Shown here in pieces: positions 14,625 through 25,919 of a stretch of 64,000 bases of DNA (position 1 is its first letter; the number at the start of each line of letters is the position of its first letter). The notes under the pieces were generated by a model. That model had not been told where the DNA came from. It worked only from the letters and a program-made list of their open reading frames with translations, and did not search any database. This stretch comes from Candidatus Pseudomonas phytovorans (GTDB taxonomy: Bacteria; Pseudomonadota; Gammaproteobacteria; Pseudomonadales; Pseudomonadaceae), in the NCBI GenBank assembly GCA_029202525.1, contig CP119325.1:4562001-4626000 (forward strand). Direction: 5' to 3'. Both the position numbers and the translations under genes were made by a program.

Positions 14625-15107
14625 TCAGTGCTTCATGTGCATGTGGTCATGCCCACCGCCGGCCTCGGCGTTGAGCGGGCGCACTTCAGCCTGCACGTCG
14701 AGGGTTTCCTTGGTGCCTTTGGCATCCTCGATGGTCAGGGTCAGCGGCACTTTATCGCCTTCCTTCACCTGATTGTTCAGGCCCATCAGCATCACATGCA
14801 GGCCATTCGGGTCCAGGGTCACGGCCTTGCCGGCCGGCAATTCGACGGCCTTGACCTCACGCATGCCCATCACGTCGCCGTTCATGGTCATCTCGTGCAC
14901 CTGCACGGTCTTGGCCACGGGCGAAGCCACGCTCACCAGCTTGCTGTCGCTGCTGGCAGTCAGTGTCATGAAGGCACCGGTAGACTGCTGGTGCGGCACG
15001 CTGGCACGGACCCAGGCATCGCTCACGGTGGTTTGCGCCAGGGCCGGCAGAGCCAGGCCCATCAGTGCCAGGGCAGCCAGGCCGCGTTTGATCGGTTGCA
15101 TCGACAT
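14625..15107 (-). CDS. PCu(A)C periplasmic copper chaperone
   Basis: A 160-residue periplasmic protein. The signal peptide KRGLAALALMGLALPALA ends in the cleavage site ALA before QTTVSD. The mature domain has the PCu(A)C copper-binding pattern: HEMTM...M, then GLHVMLMGL (His and Met ligands of the H(M)X10MX21HXM type), on a cupredoxin-like strand framework. A histidine/methionine-rich tail (GGGHDHMHMKH) is a likely extra copper site. PCu(A)C proteins carry Cu(I) to Sco or directly to the CuA centre of cytochrome oxidase. It is placed immediately after the Sco gene with no gap, which fits a joint job in copper delivery. Confidence 0.9.
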   Translation of the reverse strand: MSMQPIKRGLAALALMGLALPALAQTTVSDAWVRASVPHQQSTGAFMTLTASSDSKLVSVASPVAKTVQVHEMTMNGDVMGMREVKAVELPAGKAVTLDPNGLHVMLMGLNNQVKEGDKVPLTLTIEDAKGTKETLDVQAEVRPLNAEAGGGHDHMHMKH

Positions 15108-15716
15108 TCAGCAGATCTCCATCAGGGTGACCAGGTCTTCGGCGCATTCCTTGGCATTCAGGGAATGACCCAGGCTCAGGCGCAGGGTGCCACGGGTATC
15201 GTAGACGTAGCTGGTGGACGAGTGAGAGATGGTGTAGGTATCACCGGCCGGGACCTTCTCGTAGAACACCTTGAATTCCTTGGCCACAGCGGCGATTTCT
15301 TCGGGGGTGCCGGTCAGCGCGGTGAACGTAGGGTCGAAGGCTTTAACGTAGGCATCGAGCACTTCCGGGGTGTCGCGCTCCGGATCCAGGGTGATGAACA
15401 CCACCTGGAACAGGTCGCGGTCACGGCCTTTCAGCAGTTTGCGGATCTGTGCAGCACGCGCCAGGGTGGTCGGGCAGACGGCCGGGCACTGGGTAAAGCC
15501 GAAGAAGACCATCGGCATGCTGCCGTAGAAGCTCGACAGGGTGCGCACGTTACCTTGCGGGTCTTTGAGGCTGAACTTGCGCCCGAGGATTTCGTTGCTC
15601 ATGTTCTTGCCGTACTTGAACTCGAGCCCCCGGGCCGGACTACAGCCTGCCAGCAGGCCAAGCCCGAGAACGCCCATGCCGGCGACAACCGCACGCCGGG
15701 TCAAAAGATCATTCAT
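15108..15716 (-). CDS. Sco1/SenC-family copper-binding lipoprotein
   Basis: A 202-residue protein. The N-terminus MNDLLTRRAVVAGMGVLGLG runs into the lipobox LLAGC (Cys25), so it should be anchored as a lipoprotein; the RR pair may also allow Tat export. The thioredoxin-like domain holds CPAVCP (Cys77 and Cys81) and the third copper ligand His164 in TISHSSTSYVYD. Sco proteins metallate or reduce the CuA site of haem-copper oxidases. The start at 15716 is chosen because it gives the lipoprotein signal directly; the frame is open further upstream without a sensible signal. It is directly adjacent to PCu(A)C and shares its terminator. Confidence 0.92.
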   Translation of the reverse strand: MNDLLTRRAVVAGMGVLGLGLLAGCSPARGLEFKYGKNMSNEILGRKFSLKDPQGNVRTLSSFYGSMPMVFFGFTQCPAVCPTTLARAAQIRKLLKGRDRDLFQVVFITLDPERDTPEVLDAYVKAFDPTFTALTGTPEEIAAVAKEFKVFYEKVPAGDTYTISHSSTSYVYDTRGTLRLSLGHSLNAKECAEDLVTLMEIC

Positions 15717-15902
15717 GAAACCATCCTTTACAGGGAAGGTGCCGGCCCTCGGGACGGGCCGGTCGAAAAACCGGGGCATTCTGGCATGACACCTGATGGG
15801 GTTCTACCCGACCAAGGCGCTGACGGCGCGCAGCCCTTTGAATACGGGCTGCGGCCTGTTGTCGCAGGGATTGAAACCGTAACACTTTGTTGCTAAGAGA
15901 CC

Positions 15903-16487
15903 TTAGTAGTAGGCGTTCTCTTTCTGGGTGTGGTCAGTCACGTCACGCACACCCTTGAGCTCCGGAATACGCTCAAGCAAGGTACGCTCAATGCCTTCCC
16001 TCAAGGTAACGTCTGCCTGGCCACAGCCCTGGCAGCCGCCACCGAACTGCAGCACGGCGATGCCGTCATCGACCACGTCCACCAGGCTGACCTGGCCGCC
16101 GTGGCTGGCCAGACCGGGGTTGATCTCGGTCTGCAGGTAATAGTTGATACGCTCGTTGATCGGGCTGTCTTCGTTGACCATCGGCACCTTGGCGTTCGGC
16201 GCCTTGATGGTCAACTGACCACCCATGCGGTCGGTGGCGTAGTCGACCAGTGCGTCTTCCAGAAACGGCACGCTGACTGCGTCCAGGTATGCGGTGAAGC
16301 TCTTCAGACCCACGGCGGTGTCGTCAGGCTTCTCTTCGCCCGGCTTGCAGTAGGCAATGCACGTCTCTGCGTACTGGGTGCCCGGCTGGGTGATGAAAAC
16401 GCGAATGCCGATGCCAGGCGTGTTCTGCTTGGAAAGCAGATCGGCCAGGTAGTCATGGGCGGCGTCAGTAATGGTTATATCGCTCAT
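15903..16487 (-). CDS. nfuA: Fe-S biogenesis scaffold/carrier NfuA
   Basis: A 194-residue protein of the NfuA type. Residues 1-100 form a degenerate A-type domain (MSDITITDAAHDYLADLLSK, with the A-type cysteines altered to ETCIAYCKPG), and the C-terminal Nfu domain holds GGGCQGCGQADVTL with the cluster ligands Cys152 and Cys155. NfuA carries 4Fe-4S clusters to apo-enzymes and helps under oxidative stress or low iron; the arrangement and length match E. coli NfuA. It is monocistronic here, between the Sco unit and the acyltransferase. The start has the usual sequence MSDITIT. Confidence 0.95.
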   Translation of the reverse strand: MSDITITDAAHDYLADLLSKQNTPGIGIRVFITQPGTQYAETCIAYCKPGEEKPDDTAVGLKSFTAYLDAVSVPFLEDALVDYATDRMGGQLTIKAPNAKVPMVNEDSPINERINYYLQTEINPGLASHGGQVSLVDVVDDGIAVLQFGGGCQGCGQADVTLREGIERTLLERIPELKGVRDVTDHTQKENAYY

Positions 16488-16545
16488 GTAGGTTCCTCAC
16501 AGACTTGCCGCCAAGTGTACGCCAACCCGCTCTTCGAACAAAGTC

Positions 16546-17580
16546 CTAGCATTTGACTCGGGAAAGCGCATATGCCGTGTCCTGCCCCCGTGGCGCCGCC
16601 AGCCAGGCCTGCATGCGCCGGTACAAGCCACGCTCCAGCCACTGGTAGCTGAACCACGACATTAGTCCAATGGACGGCACGCACAGGGCAAACACAAGGT
16701 ACGGGTTCAACTGCAGGCGCTGGGTGGCGAACCAGCCGGCGTACAGCACCAGCACATGGATCAGGTAAACCGAATAAGAGCAGTCGCCGAGCGTCTTGAG
16801 CAGCCGGTTGCCCTGGAACAGCGGCTCCATGGCAATGAAGGCCAGCACGATCAACGCGCTCGGCACGCCCCAATGCAGCAAGCGCTGCGACGCATCCAGG
16901 TGGTAGATAGCCACCCCTGCCACGCCCAGCAACACCAGCGGTAGCCAGCGCCCCTGGCGAATCAGCCCGCGGCGGTACAGCACACCCAGGCCGATGCCGA
17001 GCAGGAACTCGTAGATGATGTCGTTGTTGTAGAAACGGCTGAGTATGCCCAACCGCCCCAGCACTTCGCTGACCAGCAACAGTGCAGCGGTAACCAGCAG
17101 CAGGTGGTGACGCTGACGCACCAGGAAGGCCAGGCCGAACAGCAAGTAGAAGAACATCTCGAAGTTCAGCGTCCAGCCCACGTTCAGGGTCGGGTACAGG
17201 CCGTAGCCTCCAGGGTTTTCCGCCGGGATGAACAGCATCGACAGCAACAGGTGCCGCCAGTCGAACGCCTGGTGTGGCATCCATTGGCTGAAGGCCAGCA
17301 GCAACGTCGCCATCAGCGCCGTGTAAAACCAGTAGGCCGGGACGATACGCAACAGCCGATTGAGCAGAAACTGGCGCGGCTCGATGACTTTGTCGCGGGT
17401 CGACAGGTAGATGACCAGCCCGCTGATGATGAAGAAAATGTCGACGCCCACGGCGCCACGGTCAGTGAGCAACTGGCCGATGGGGCCGGTAGCGTGGAAG
17501 TCGAAGAAAATCTGCATGAAGTGATGGCAGACCACCACCCAGGCGGCGAACGCCCGCAGTGCCTGAAGCGAATACAGCAT
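16546..17580 (-). CDS. Acyltransferase 3 family membrane protein
   Basis: A 344-residue polytopic inner-membrane protein. It starts LYSLQALRAFAAWVVVCHHF, where the R-x10-H pattern (Arg and His of helix 1) is the acyltransferase-3 signature, and has GAVGVDIFFIISGLVIYLST, RLLRIVPAYWFYT and about ten hydrophobic helices. These enzymes transfer acetyl or other acyl groups to sugars of lipopolysaccharide, exopolysaccharide or other surface polymers. No sugar-polymer genes are adjacent, so the acceptor is unknown. A REP pair lies upstream of its start and it is separated from nfuA by 58 bp. Confidence 0.88.
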   Translation of the reverse strand: MLYSLQALRAFAAWVVVCHHFMQIFFDFHATGPIGQLLTDRGAVGVDIFFIISGLVIYLSTRDKVIEPRQFLLNRLLRIVPAYWFYTALMATLLLAFSQWMPHQAFDWRHLLLSMLFIPAENPGGYGLYPTLNVGWTLNFEMFFYLLFGLAFLVRQRHHLLLVTAALLLVSEVLGRLGILSRFYNNDIIYEFLLGIGLGVLYRRGLIRQGRWLPLVLLGVAGVAIYHLDASQRLLHWGVPSALIVLAFIAMEPLFQGNRLLKTLGDCSYSVYLIHVLVLYAGWFATQRLQLNPYLVFALCVPSIGLMSWFSYQWLERGLYRRMQAWLAAPRGQDTAYALSRVKC

Positions 17581-17633
17581 GAAATACCCTGCGCTTGCCG
17601 GTGCATTGAGGCCTCTGGGAGCGCTGTGCGCTC

Positions 17634-17717
17634 CATCGCCAGCAAGCCAGCTCCCACAGGGACCGCGTTGGCTTCGACTTTACGCGGTCCCTGTGGGAGC
17701 TGGCTTGCCGGCGATTG
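17634..17717. repeat. REP-type inverted repeat pair
   Basis: Two inverted copies, ATCGCCAGCAAGCCAGCTCC and its partner GGAGCTGGCTTGCCGGCGAT, flank GGGACCGCG and CGCGGTCCC with a short spacer around 17670-17680. The core GCTCCCACAGGGACC is the common P. putida-group REP form. It lies in the gap between the acyltransferase start and the cti stop and could form a long hairpin that limits read-through from cti. Confidence 0.85.
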
Positions 17718-17788
17718 GGCTGCAACGCAGCCCCCGGACCACCCACCTTTTCCGACCGCAGGGTATTCGGAAAGGTCAGCCTACCCGA

Positions 17789-20089
17789 TCAGAGGTTTTC
17801 GTAGCGGTTCATGTCCAACACTCCAGCCTCGACCGGTGTGGTCTCCTTGATGAAGCTGTTCAGGTCATGGAAGTAGCGCCAGAAGTCAGGGTGGCTACGG
17901 CGCACGCCCCAGCGCATGACGATACGCTCAAACCTGGCCGCATCGTCTTTTGCGTACTCCATGTCCTCGACGAATTCCGCCACATCCGTGGTCGGTACGT
18001 TGAAGATGAAGTTGGGGTAACTGCTGAGCACCCCCGGATAGAGAGTCAAGGTGTCCAGCCCCGGCTGGTAGCGGTACGCCTCACCCAGCAGGAACGCGAC
18101 ATTGCTGTGCGCGCGGTTGCGCAGCAGGCTGTACACCTGGCGCTGGCCGCCCTGCCCCTCGATGCGCAGCATGGTCGCCTCAGGCAACTGACCGATCACC
18201 TTCAACCCCGCAGCCGGGCGCGACACCAGGCGGCTGAGCGACTGTTCGGCATTGCGGAACTCTTCGCTCATCTGCGGCCGGGAGCAGAACGCACCCTGGC
18301 AGCGGTTGATCGGGTCGGGGGCGGCGTTCAGGCTACCGGTGCGTTGCAACAGCTTCAGGCCAAAATCGCGCTTGGGGTCACGCGGGTCGAGCGTGATGCC
18401 ACTTGGGGTGTCGGTGTCGATATCTTCATAGTCCATCCACATTTTCACCTTGCCGCTGTTCTGGTACCAGTCGCTGAGAATCGCCTGGCGATGGTCGGCC
18501 GGCATCAGGCGCAGGAAGTTGACCTCGGCGCCATTGCGGATCAGGTCGAAGTACAGGCGCGTCTGCAACTGGTGCGAAACGTTGCCGAACACGTCGAAAT
18601 TGACCGCCAGCTGGTAATAGGTGCGCTCCAGCAGCGGGTAGTCGAACAACCACACGGTCTGCGGCACGTCACCGATCAGGCCCTTGGTGACCGAAGCGCT
18701 GTCGAAGTGGCGGAAGATGCTCAGCAGGGCGTTGTCGTTACCCGCCCACAAGGTCGACCAGCCCGGCGCCGGCAGGTCGGCATAGGCGTCACGGCGCAGC
18801 TTTTCATAGTCGTTGCGCTTGTCGCGGTAGGCGTGCCACAGGCTCAGCACACTGCCCACATCATCGATCTGCCCGGGCATGGCCAGCAGCGGTGTGGCCT
18901 CGCCACGATACTCGGCATCGGTGACGTAGCGGTCGAAGGCCGGCTCCTGGAACAGCGCCCAGAAGTTGTCGCGGATCACATCGGTAGCGATCTGCCCGCG
19001 GCACACCGGGCCACGGATGAACGTGCGCACGAAGTACTCGGCGTTATCCAGCATGAACTGGTAGCGCGCCACCGCGGGGATGGCCTCGAAAGTTTCGAAC
19101 GGGTTGGCGCGGTGACGCGGGCCGTAGCCTGGCAGCGCGGCGGCATGCCAGTCGCCTGCGTAGAACAGCTGTTTCACCCGCTTGAGCTTCTGCGGCCCCA
19201 TCGGGTAGGTGATGTGCGTCTTGTGCACGATCACGCCCTGCACCGGGATCAGGCGGTAATAGAAGTCGGTGCCGGGTGGGTCATTGGGGCGGCGCGTGGC
19301 AATGACGTCCGCCGGCTGGCCACTGGGCGTGCGTGAACGCACCCACTGGAAGAAGTGCCCCTGCTCGCCGCCGACGAAGTAGATGTGCGCCAGGAACAGA
19401 TGCTCGTAAAGCCAGCGCCCGACCAGCGCCTCGGTGGAGCCCGGGCGGTTGAGCAGTTCTTCCCAGTCGGCGATCTGCCTGGCTTCGGTATCGCTTGGCT
19501 TTATCGGCTGATATTCCACCGGCGCACCGGCCACCAGCCAGCGGCGCATGGTGTCGTATTCCTTGTCTGTCAGCCCAGTCACGGCCAGCGGCATGCCCTC
19601 CTTGGGATGGGCACCGGCATAGGCGTCGAACTCATGGGGCAACGGGCACATGTTGGTGCGGCTCAGGCCCAGGACGATTTCGTCGGGCAGCTTGGCGTTG
19701 GGCGTGAGCGGGGTCTTGTGCCCCAGCTCCAGCATGCGCGCCATCAGCGCGGCCTGGCTGCCCTGGTTGTCGAGCACCGAATAGAAGCCTTTCTTGCGCC
19801 ATTGCTCTTCGTTGTGGGCGTCGTAGAACAGCCGCGTGGTGGGCACCGCCTTGCTGCGGTCGCCCTCGTAGACCGGGACCTTGCTGGCGCCGCGCACCGC
19901 ACCCTCCGGGCTTTCCAGCTTCAACTGGCAGGCGGCGTCGTTGCAGGCGTGGCAGGCCACGCACTTCTCGGTGAAGATCGGTTGAATGTCCCGGGTGTAG
20001 GAGATAGCCGGGCTCGACTGGGGGGCTTGCCCGAACACCGCGCTGCTGATGAGCAGAGCGAAGGCGCCGGCAAGGATACGATGCACCAT
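17789..20089 (-). CDS. cti: Fatty acid cis/trans isomerase
   Basis: A 766-residue periplasmic haem protein. The start at 20089 gives a signal peptide (MVHRILAGAFALLISSAVFG) and the length known for P. putida Cti. The cytochrome c-type site CVACH is at residues 43-47, just after YTRDIQPIFTEK; the rest is the Cti domain (DAHNEEQWRKKGFYSVLDNQ, LSRTNMCPLP and so on). Cti turns cis-unsaturated membrane fatty acids into the trans form without double-bond shift, quickly making membranes more rigid under solvent or heat stress. It is divergent from metH across 176 bp. An in-frame extension to 20170 exists but has no signal. Confidence 0.95.
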   Translation of the reverse strand: MVHRILAGAFALLISSAVFGQAPQSSPAISYTRDIQPIFTEKCVACHACNDAACQLKLESPEGAVRGASKVPVYEGDRSKAVPTTRLFYDAHNEEQWRKKGFYSVLDNQGSQAALMARMLELGHKTPLTPNAKLPDEIVLGLSRTNMCPLPHEFDAYAGAHPKEGMPLAVTGLTDKEYDTMRRWLVAGAPVEYQPIKPSDTEARQIADWEELLNRPGSTEALVGRWLYEHLFLAHIYFVGGEQGHFFQWVRSRTPSGQPADVIATRRPNDPPGTDFYYRLIPVQGVIVHKTHITYPMGPQKLKRVKQLFYAGDWHAAALPGYGPRHRANPFETFEAIPAVARYQFMLDNAEYFVRTFIRGPVCRGQIATDVIRDNFWALFQEPAFDRYVTDAEYRGEATPLLAMPGQIDDVGSVLSLWHAYRDKRNDYEKLRRDAYADLPAPGWSTLWAGNDNALLSIFRHFDSASVTKGLIGDVPQTVWLFDYPLLERTYYQLAVNFDVFGNVSHQLQTRLYFDLIRNGAEVNFLRLMPADHRQAILSDWYQNSGKVKMWMDYEDIDTDTPSGITLDPRDPKRDFGLKLLQRTGSLNAAPDPINRCQGAFCSRPQMSEEFRNAEQSLSRLVSRPAAGLKVIGQLPEATMLRIEGQGGQRQVYSLLRNRAHSNVAFLLGEAYRYQPGLDTLTLYPGVLSSYPNFIFNVPTTDVAEFVEDMEYAKDDAARFERIVMRWGVRRSHPDFWRYFHDLNSFIKETTPVEAGVLDMNRYENL

Positions 20090-20265
20090 GTGCGAAAAGT
20101 CCTGGTTCTTGAAAGCCATCACGATTGTTGCCTGGTCGTCCCTGGGTGCTGGTAACCGTGCCAGTAACATGAGCAGTTTTCATGCAAATGGGCGATGCGC
20201 CTAAAAACTGCGCAACTTTGATATGATTCCGCACCTTCTGATATTTGCCCGACCAGGTAGTTCCT

Positions 20266-23973
<3,708 letters not shown>

Positions 23974-23982
23974 ATCTGCGTC

Positions 23983-24080
23983 TGCCTCTTCGCGGGGCAA
24001 GCCCGCTCCCACAGGATTACCACAGGCTTGTAAATTGTGACGGTCCTGTGGGAGCGGGCTCGTCCCGCGAAAGGGCCGGC
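23983..24080. repeat. P. putida-type REP inverted pair
   Basis: CCTCTTCGCGGGGCAAGCCC plus GCTCCCACAGG on one side and CCTGTGGGAGCGGGCTCGTC plus CCGCGAAAGG on the other form an imperfect long inverted repeat with a roughly 30-base spacer. It begins 10 bases after the metH stop and ends 65 bases before the DUF2970 gene, so it may act as transcript end or mRNA-stabilising hairpin for metH. Confidence 0.9.
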
Positions 24081-24144
24081 ACAGGCAGCCCCACAGCCAT
24101 TGCCTACACTGTTCCTGATTGCCTCTGATTCTTCAGGAGCCACC

Positions 24145-24363
24145 ATGGACGATTCCAGCCAAGGCAAACCCCCAACCTTCTGGCAGATGCTGCAAAGCAT
24201 CCTCGCCGCCGCCTTCGGCGTGCAAAGCGGCAAGAACCGCGCCCGCGACTTCACCCACGGCAAAGCCAGCCATTTCATTGCGCTGGGCACGCTGTTCACC
24301 CTGGTGTTCATTGCCGTGCTGATCGGCCTGGTGCAACTGGCCCTGCACCTAACCGCCCGCTAG
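24145..24363 (+). CDS. DUF2970 small membrane protein
   Basis: A 72-residue protein with ribosome binding site AGGAG before the ATG. The N-terminal half is polar and contains PPTFWQMLQSILAAAFGVQS and GKNRARDFTHGK; the C-terminal half is a single transmembrane helix (FIALGTLFTLVFIAVLIGLV) with a short tail. The block WxMLQSxLAAAFGVQxxxNRxRDF is the signature I associate with DUF2970, a family common in proteobacteria with no known function. It is a single-gene unit, preceded by a REP pair and followed by a hairpin. Confidence 0.85.
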   Translation: MDDSSQGKPPTFWQMLQSILAAAFGVQSGKNRARDFTHGKASHFIALGTLFTLVFIAVLIGLVQLALHLTAR

Positions 24364-24372
24364 AAATGCAAA

Positions 24373-24399
24373 CGCCTGCAGGATTCCCTCCTGCAGGCG
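24373..24399. terminator. Strong hairpin after the DUF2970 gene
   Basis: CGCCTGCAGGA (24373-24383), loop TTCCC and TCCTGCAGGCG (24389-24399) form a perfect 11-bp stem nine bases after the DUF2970 stop. There is no clean U-run on the plus side; on the minus side the stem is followed by TTTGCATTTC. It could serve both the DUF2970 gene and the reverse small gene at 24431-24544. Confidence 0.65.
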
Positions 24400-24430
24400 C
24401 TCTGGCTGCATCACGGTCTTTAAACTAAGG

Positions 24431-24544
24431 CTACTGATGGCTGACCCAATACACGGCAGTGACCACCACCAGGACGATCAGGCAGAGGATCGCCCAGGCA
24501 TCGACACTGCTGTCAGCTTTGCGGACCTTGGTTGAGTTTCCCAT
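24431..24544 (-). CDS. 37-residue single-helix membrane peptide
   Basis: A short reading frame, ATG at 24544 to TAG at 24431, with ribosome binding site AGAGG seven bases before the start. The peptide has a basic N-terminus (MGNSTKVRKADSSVDAW) and one strong transmembrane helix (AILCLIVLVVVTAVYWVSHQ), so it would sit in the inner membrane with the basic end inside by the positive-inside rule. It points toward the hairpin at 24373-24399, which could end its transcript. Single-helix proteins of this type often regulate or stabilise larger membrane complexes. I do not recognise the family; that it is real rests on the ribosome binding site, the charge pattern and the terminator. Confidence 0.6.
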   Translation of the reverse strand: MGNSTKVRKADSSVDAWAILCLIVLVVVTAVYWVSHQ

Positions 24545-24629
24545 TGCATTGCCTCTTGTAGTGGTTATGGGAATGCACTTCACCACCAGCAGTTAAGACG
24601 AGCAATGCCCTTCACTCAAGTAGGGTCTT

Positions 24630-25706
24630 TCAATATTCGACCGGCGACGTCAGAAACGGGTACTGGTAACCGGCCGGCCGCCCTTCGGCGCTGTAACGCT
24701 GAAAATCGACGCCGTAATCATCCCGTTCCAGCAGCTTCAGCCAACGCCTGGCCTTGGCCTGGTCGATCGCCTGCAACACCGGGGCTTTGTGCACGCGCTG
24801 GCCGTCGCGGTTCAGCGCTACCCCGTGGGCATCATCGTGCAACATCACCATGGCCCAGCCGCCGAGGGTGAAATGCCCTCCCATCAGTACGCTCAAGCGC
24901 CCATCAATGCGCGCGCGCAAAGCCTGGGGCGAACTGTTGACGGCGCCAAACAGCACGTCACGCCCCGGTGTGCGCCCGGCCTCCTCGAACGCCTGCATGG
25001 CACCGAAGGCCATCTCGTCATTGGCTGACCACACCAGGCGGGTGGCCGGGTAACGCTCCAGCAATTGTTGCGCCTGCTCGTAGGCGCGCTGGCGGCTCCA
25101 GCCACCGTATACCACCTGGCGCAGGCGCACCTGGGGGAAGTCGGCCAGGGCGCGGCGCATGCCCTCCTCGCGCAACTGCGAGGCCGGTGTGGTCTTGAGC
25201 GCGGCAAAGGCCACCAGGTCAACCGGCCCTGCGTCCCGCGGCAGTTGCGCAACCATCAGGTGCAGCATCTGGAAGCCCGCCTGCTCGTCGTTGCTCATCA
25301 AGGTACCCAGTGGCTCGGCGTACTTGTCGGGCTGGGCCTCGATGCTACGGGCCTGGCTGGCGGTCAGGCCATTGTTGACCAGCAGCAGCTTCACTCCGGT
25401 ACCACGTGACAGGCGCAGGATTTCCGGTGCCACATATTGCTCATTGACCAGTACCAGATAATCCGGCCGCTGAGCCCCACTCAGAATCGCCCTGGCCTGA
25501 GTCAGCGCCAGGTCGGCGCGGCGCTCGCTGTATTCCACGCGCAGGGACATGCCCAGTTCGTCCGCAGCAGCCTGCATGAAACGGGTGTAACTGGTCCAGA
25601 ACCTCTCTGTGGACAGCCCTGGGTTGAGGAACACTACCGAAGCCGGCTGCGCATTTGCTGCCAGCGGCAGGGCAAGACACAAGCTTTGGCACAGGGCCTT
25701 GAGCAT
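24630..25706 (-). CDS. Periplasmic sugar-type substrate-binding protein (orphan)
   Basis: A 358-residue periplasmic binding protein of the type-I (ribose/LacI-like) fold. The start at 25706 gives the signal MLKALCQSLCLALPLAANA; the mature part begins QPASVVFLNPGLSTERFWTS and contains EYSERRADLALTQARAIL, YLVLVNEQYVAPEIL, WSANDEMAFGAMQAFEEAG and GAVNSSPQALRARIDGRLS. The last blocks are typical of sugar or autoinducer-binding ABC components. No permease or ATPase genes are adjacent, so it is either a stray component or the sensing half of a signalling system, as seen for some binding proteins that feed membrane kinases or cyclases. It is divergent from cysI across 213 bp. Confidence 0.8.
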   Translation of the reverse strand: MLKALCQSLCLALPLAANAQPASVVFLNPGLSTERFWTSYTRFMQAAADELGMSLRVEYSERRADLALTQARAILSGAQRPDYLVLVNEQYVAPEILRLSRGTGVKLLLVNNGLTASQARSIEAQPDKYAEPLGTLMSNDEQAGFQMLHLMVAQLPRDAGPVDLVAFAALKTTPASQLREEGMRRALADFPQVRLRQVVYGGWSRQRAYEQAQQLLERYPATRLVWSANDEMAFGAMQAFEEAGRTPGRDVLFGAVNSSPQALRARIDGRLSVLMGGHFTLGGWAMVMLHDDAHGVALNRDGQRVHKAPVLQAIDQAKARRWLKLLERDDYGVDFQRYSAEGRPAGYQYPFLTSPVEY

Positions 25707-25919
25707 GGGGTCACATCTCTGCGAAGCAAACGCCGGATTATAAACGCCAGGCCAAGGCCAGCGCACAAATGGCAGTCAGTCTCACATAGTCCATTTGGTT
25801 CTTTTCATATGCAAAAACATCACTTTAGCGCATAAACGCAACCTGATATCTTTCCTCGGCTCCGTACCGGAGTGCGCGGCCGTGCGCGCGAATAGCTGCA
25901 TGCCTGAGACAGGACTTTT

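Noticed and set aside
20090..20265. A cobalamin or SAM riboswitch in front of metH
   Set aside because: The 176-bp gap shows no B12-box or S-box-like conserved block that I can recognise; a covariance-model search would settle it.
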